A stretch of DNA of 6,582 nucleotides from an uncultured Collinsella sp. (GTDB lineage Bacteria; Actinomycetota; Coriobacteriia; Coriobacteriales; Coriobacteriaceae): assembly GCA_900554985.1 (NCBI GenBank), contig USJQ01000062.1:1-6582 (forward strand), read 5' to 3'. Shown here one piece after another: positions 6,267 to 6,582 of the stretch. Under the pieces are notes generated by a model. That model was given only the letters and a program-made list of their open reading frames with translations, was not told the DNA's origin and made no database searches. Made by a program: the position numbers and the translations under genes. Within the stretch, counting starts at the first letter, position 1; every line of letters begins with the position of its first letter.

Positions 6267-6273
6267 AAAGGGG
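6267..6273 (+). promoter_or_regulatory. Ribosome binding site that selects a TTG start at 6280
   Basis: AAAGGGG at 6267-6273 is the only good ribosome binding site before the last gene. It lies 6 nt from the in-frame TTG at 6280. The first ATG, at 6328, has GAAGGG directly touching it, too close to work. Confidence 0.5.
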
Positions 6274-6279
6274 TGTTTA

Positions 6280-6582
6280 TTGCCCTGGTTCGAATTGGGC
6301 GATTCTGACCACTTGGGTATTGAAGGGATGGCGCTAGTGGTTAAGGCACTCAAGATTGAGATATTCGTGCTATGCATGATTGTTCTTATCGGGCTTGCCG
6401 TGCGAAGTCGTCGCTCCTTGTTCTCGAGCACCCAGCAGCTATTGTTTAGCATGCTTGGCTACACCTCTGCCGCGTACATATTATTCGATATGATCTGGAC
6501 GCTTTCGGACGGTGTGGACGGCACGTTGGGCATTGCTGCCAACTGGATTTCCAACGCGGTTTCGTTTTCGCTCTTTGCTATC
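6280..6582 (+). CDS. N-terminal fragment of a multi-TM protein, possibly a GGDEF-type signalling protein
   Basis: The frame is open from 6280 to the window end, giving 101 residues of a longer protein. The first 25 residues are short and polar. Hydrophobic spans follow at about 26-41, 54-75 (SMLGYTSAAYILFDMIWTL) and 83-101, with a basic RSRRS at 42-46 after the first. A basic loop after TM1, then an ILFD-IW-L motif in TM2 and an N-x-I-x-N motif leading into TM3, recall the membrane sensor part of diguanylate cyclase-like proteins in Coriobacteriia and Clostridia. The catalytic part lies outside the window, so this is a resemblance rather than a proven assignment. The TTG at 6280 is preferred for its ribosome binding site and nearby promoter; the alternative is the ATG at 6328, which still precedes TM1. 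It lies just after the kdgT terminator and has its own promoter. Confidence 0.6.
   Translation, partial: MPWFELGDSDHLGIEGMALVVKALKIEIFVLCMIVLIGLAVRSRRSLFSSTQQLLFSMLGYTSAAYILFDMIWTLSDGVDGTLGIAANWISNAVSFSLFAI

Overview
The window reads as a high-GC (roughly 60%), gene-dense bacterial chromosome segment. Codon use is strongly G/C-ending, spacing is tight, and several genes overlap or abut. The gene mix is a GlcD-type dehydrogenase with a ferredoxin-fused ETF, AzlCD, a KdgT permease and a multi-TM sensor-like protein. Together this suggests an anaerobic, host-associated actinobacterium of the Coriobacteriia, Collinsella-like. That placement is an inference from style and content; no rRNA or marker gene is present to prove it.

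Layout. (1) Positions 1-3038, plus strand: a three-gene operon. It holds the C-terminal two-thirds of a GlcD-family FAD-linked 2-hydroxyacid (probably D-lactate) dehydrogenase, then EtfB, then EtfA with an N-terminal two-cluster ferredoxin domain. The order and the EtfA fusion match the electron-bifurcating lactate dehydrogenase type (LctBCD of Acetobacterium woodii). The complex would oxidise lactate with NAD+ by also oxidising reduced ferredoxin. (2) Positions 3035-3847, minus strand: an HD-domain metal-dependent phosphohydrolase of unknown substrate. It converges on etfA, and the two genes share a CTAG in which both stop codons lie. (3) Positions 3848-3973: a divergent intergenic region with a perfect 11-bp inverted repeat that probably overlaps the promoter of the HD gene. 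(4) Positions 3974-4973, plus strand: azlC-azlD, overlapping by 11 bp, a branched-chain amino acid exporter pair. (5) Positions 5124-6146, plus strand: a KdgT-family 2-keto-3-deoxygluconate permease, apparently a single-gene unit, preceded by a 150-bp leader with a compact overlapping palindrome. (6) Positions 6147-6279: a strong two-tier hairpin (likely the kdgT terminator), followed immediately by an extended -10 promoter. (7) Positions 6280-6582: the start of a multi-TM protein that resembles the N-terminal membrane part of GGDEF-type signalling proteins. It runs off the window.

There is no gene-free stretch over 300 bases. I saw no rRNA, tRNA, CRISPR, insertion sequence or phage gene. The genes belong to recognisable families, so I do not claim a wholly new system. 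The points most worth checking are the ferredoxin-ETF-dehydrogenase module, the 3879-3914 inverted repeat and the orphan KdgT with its palindrome.
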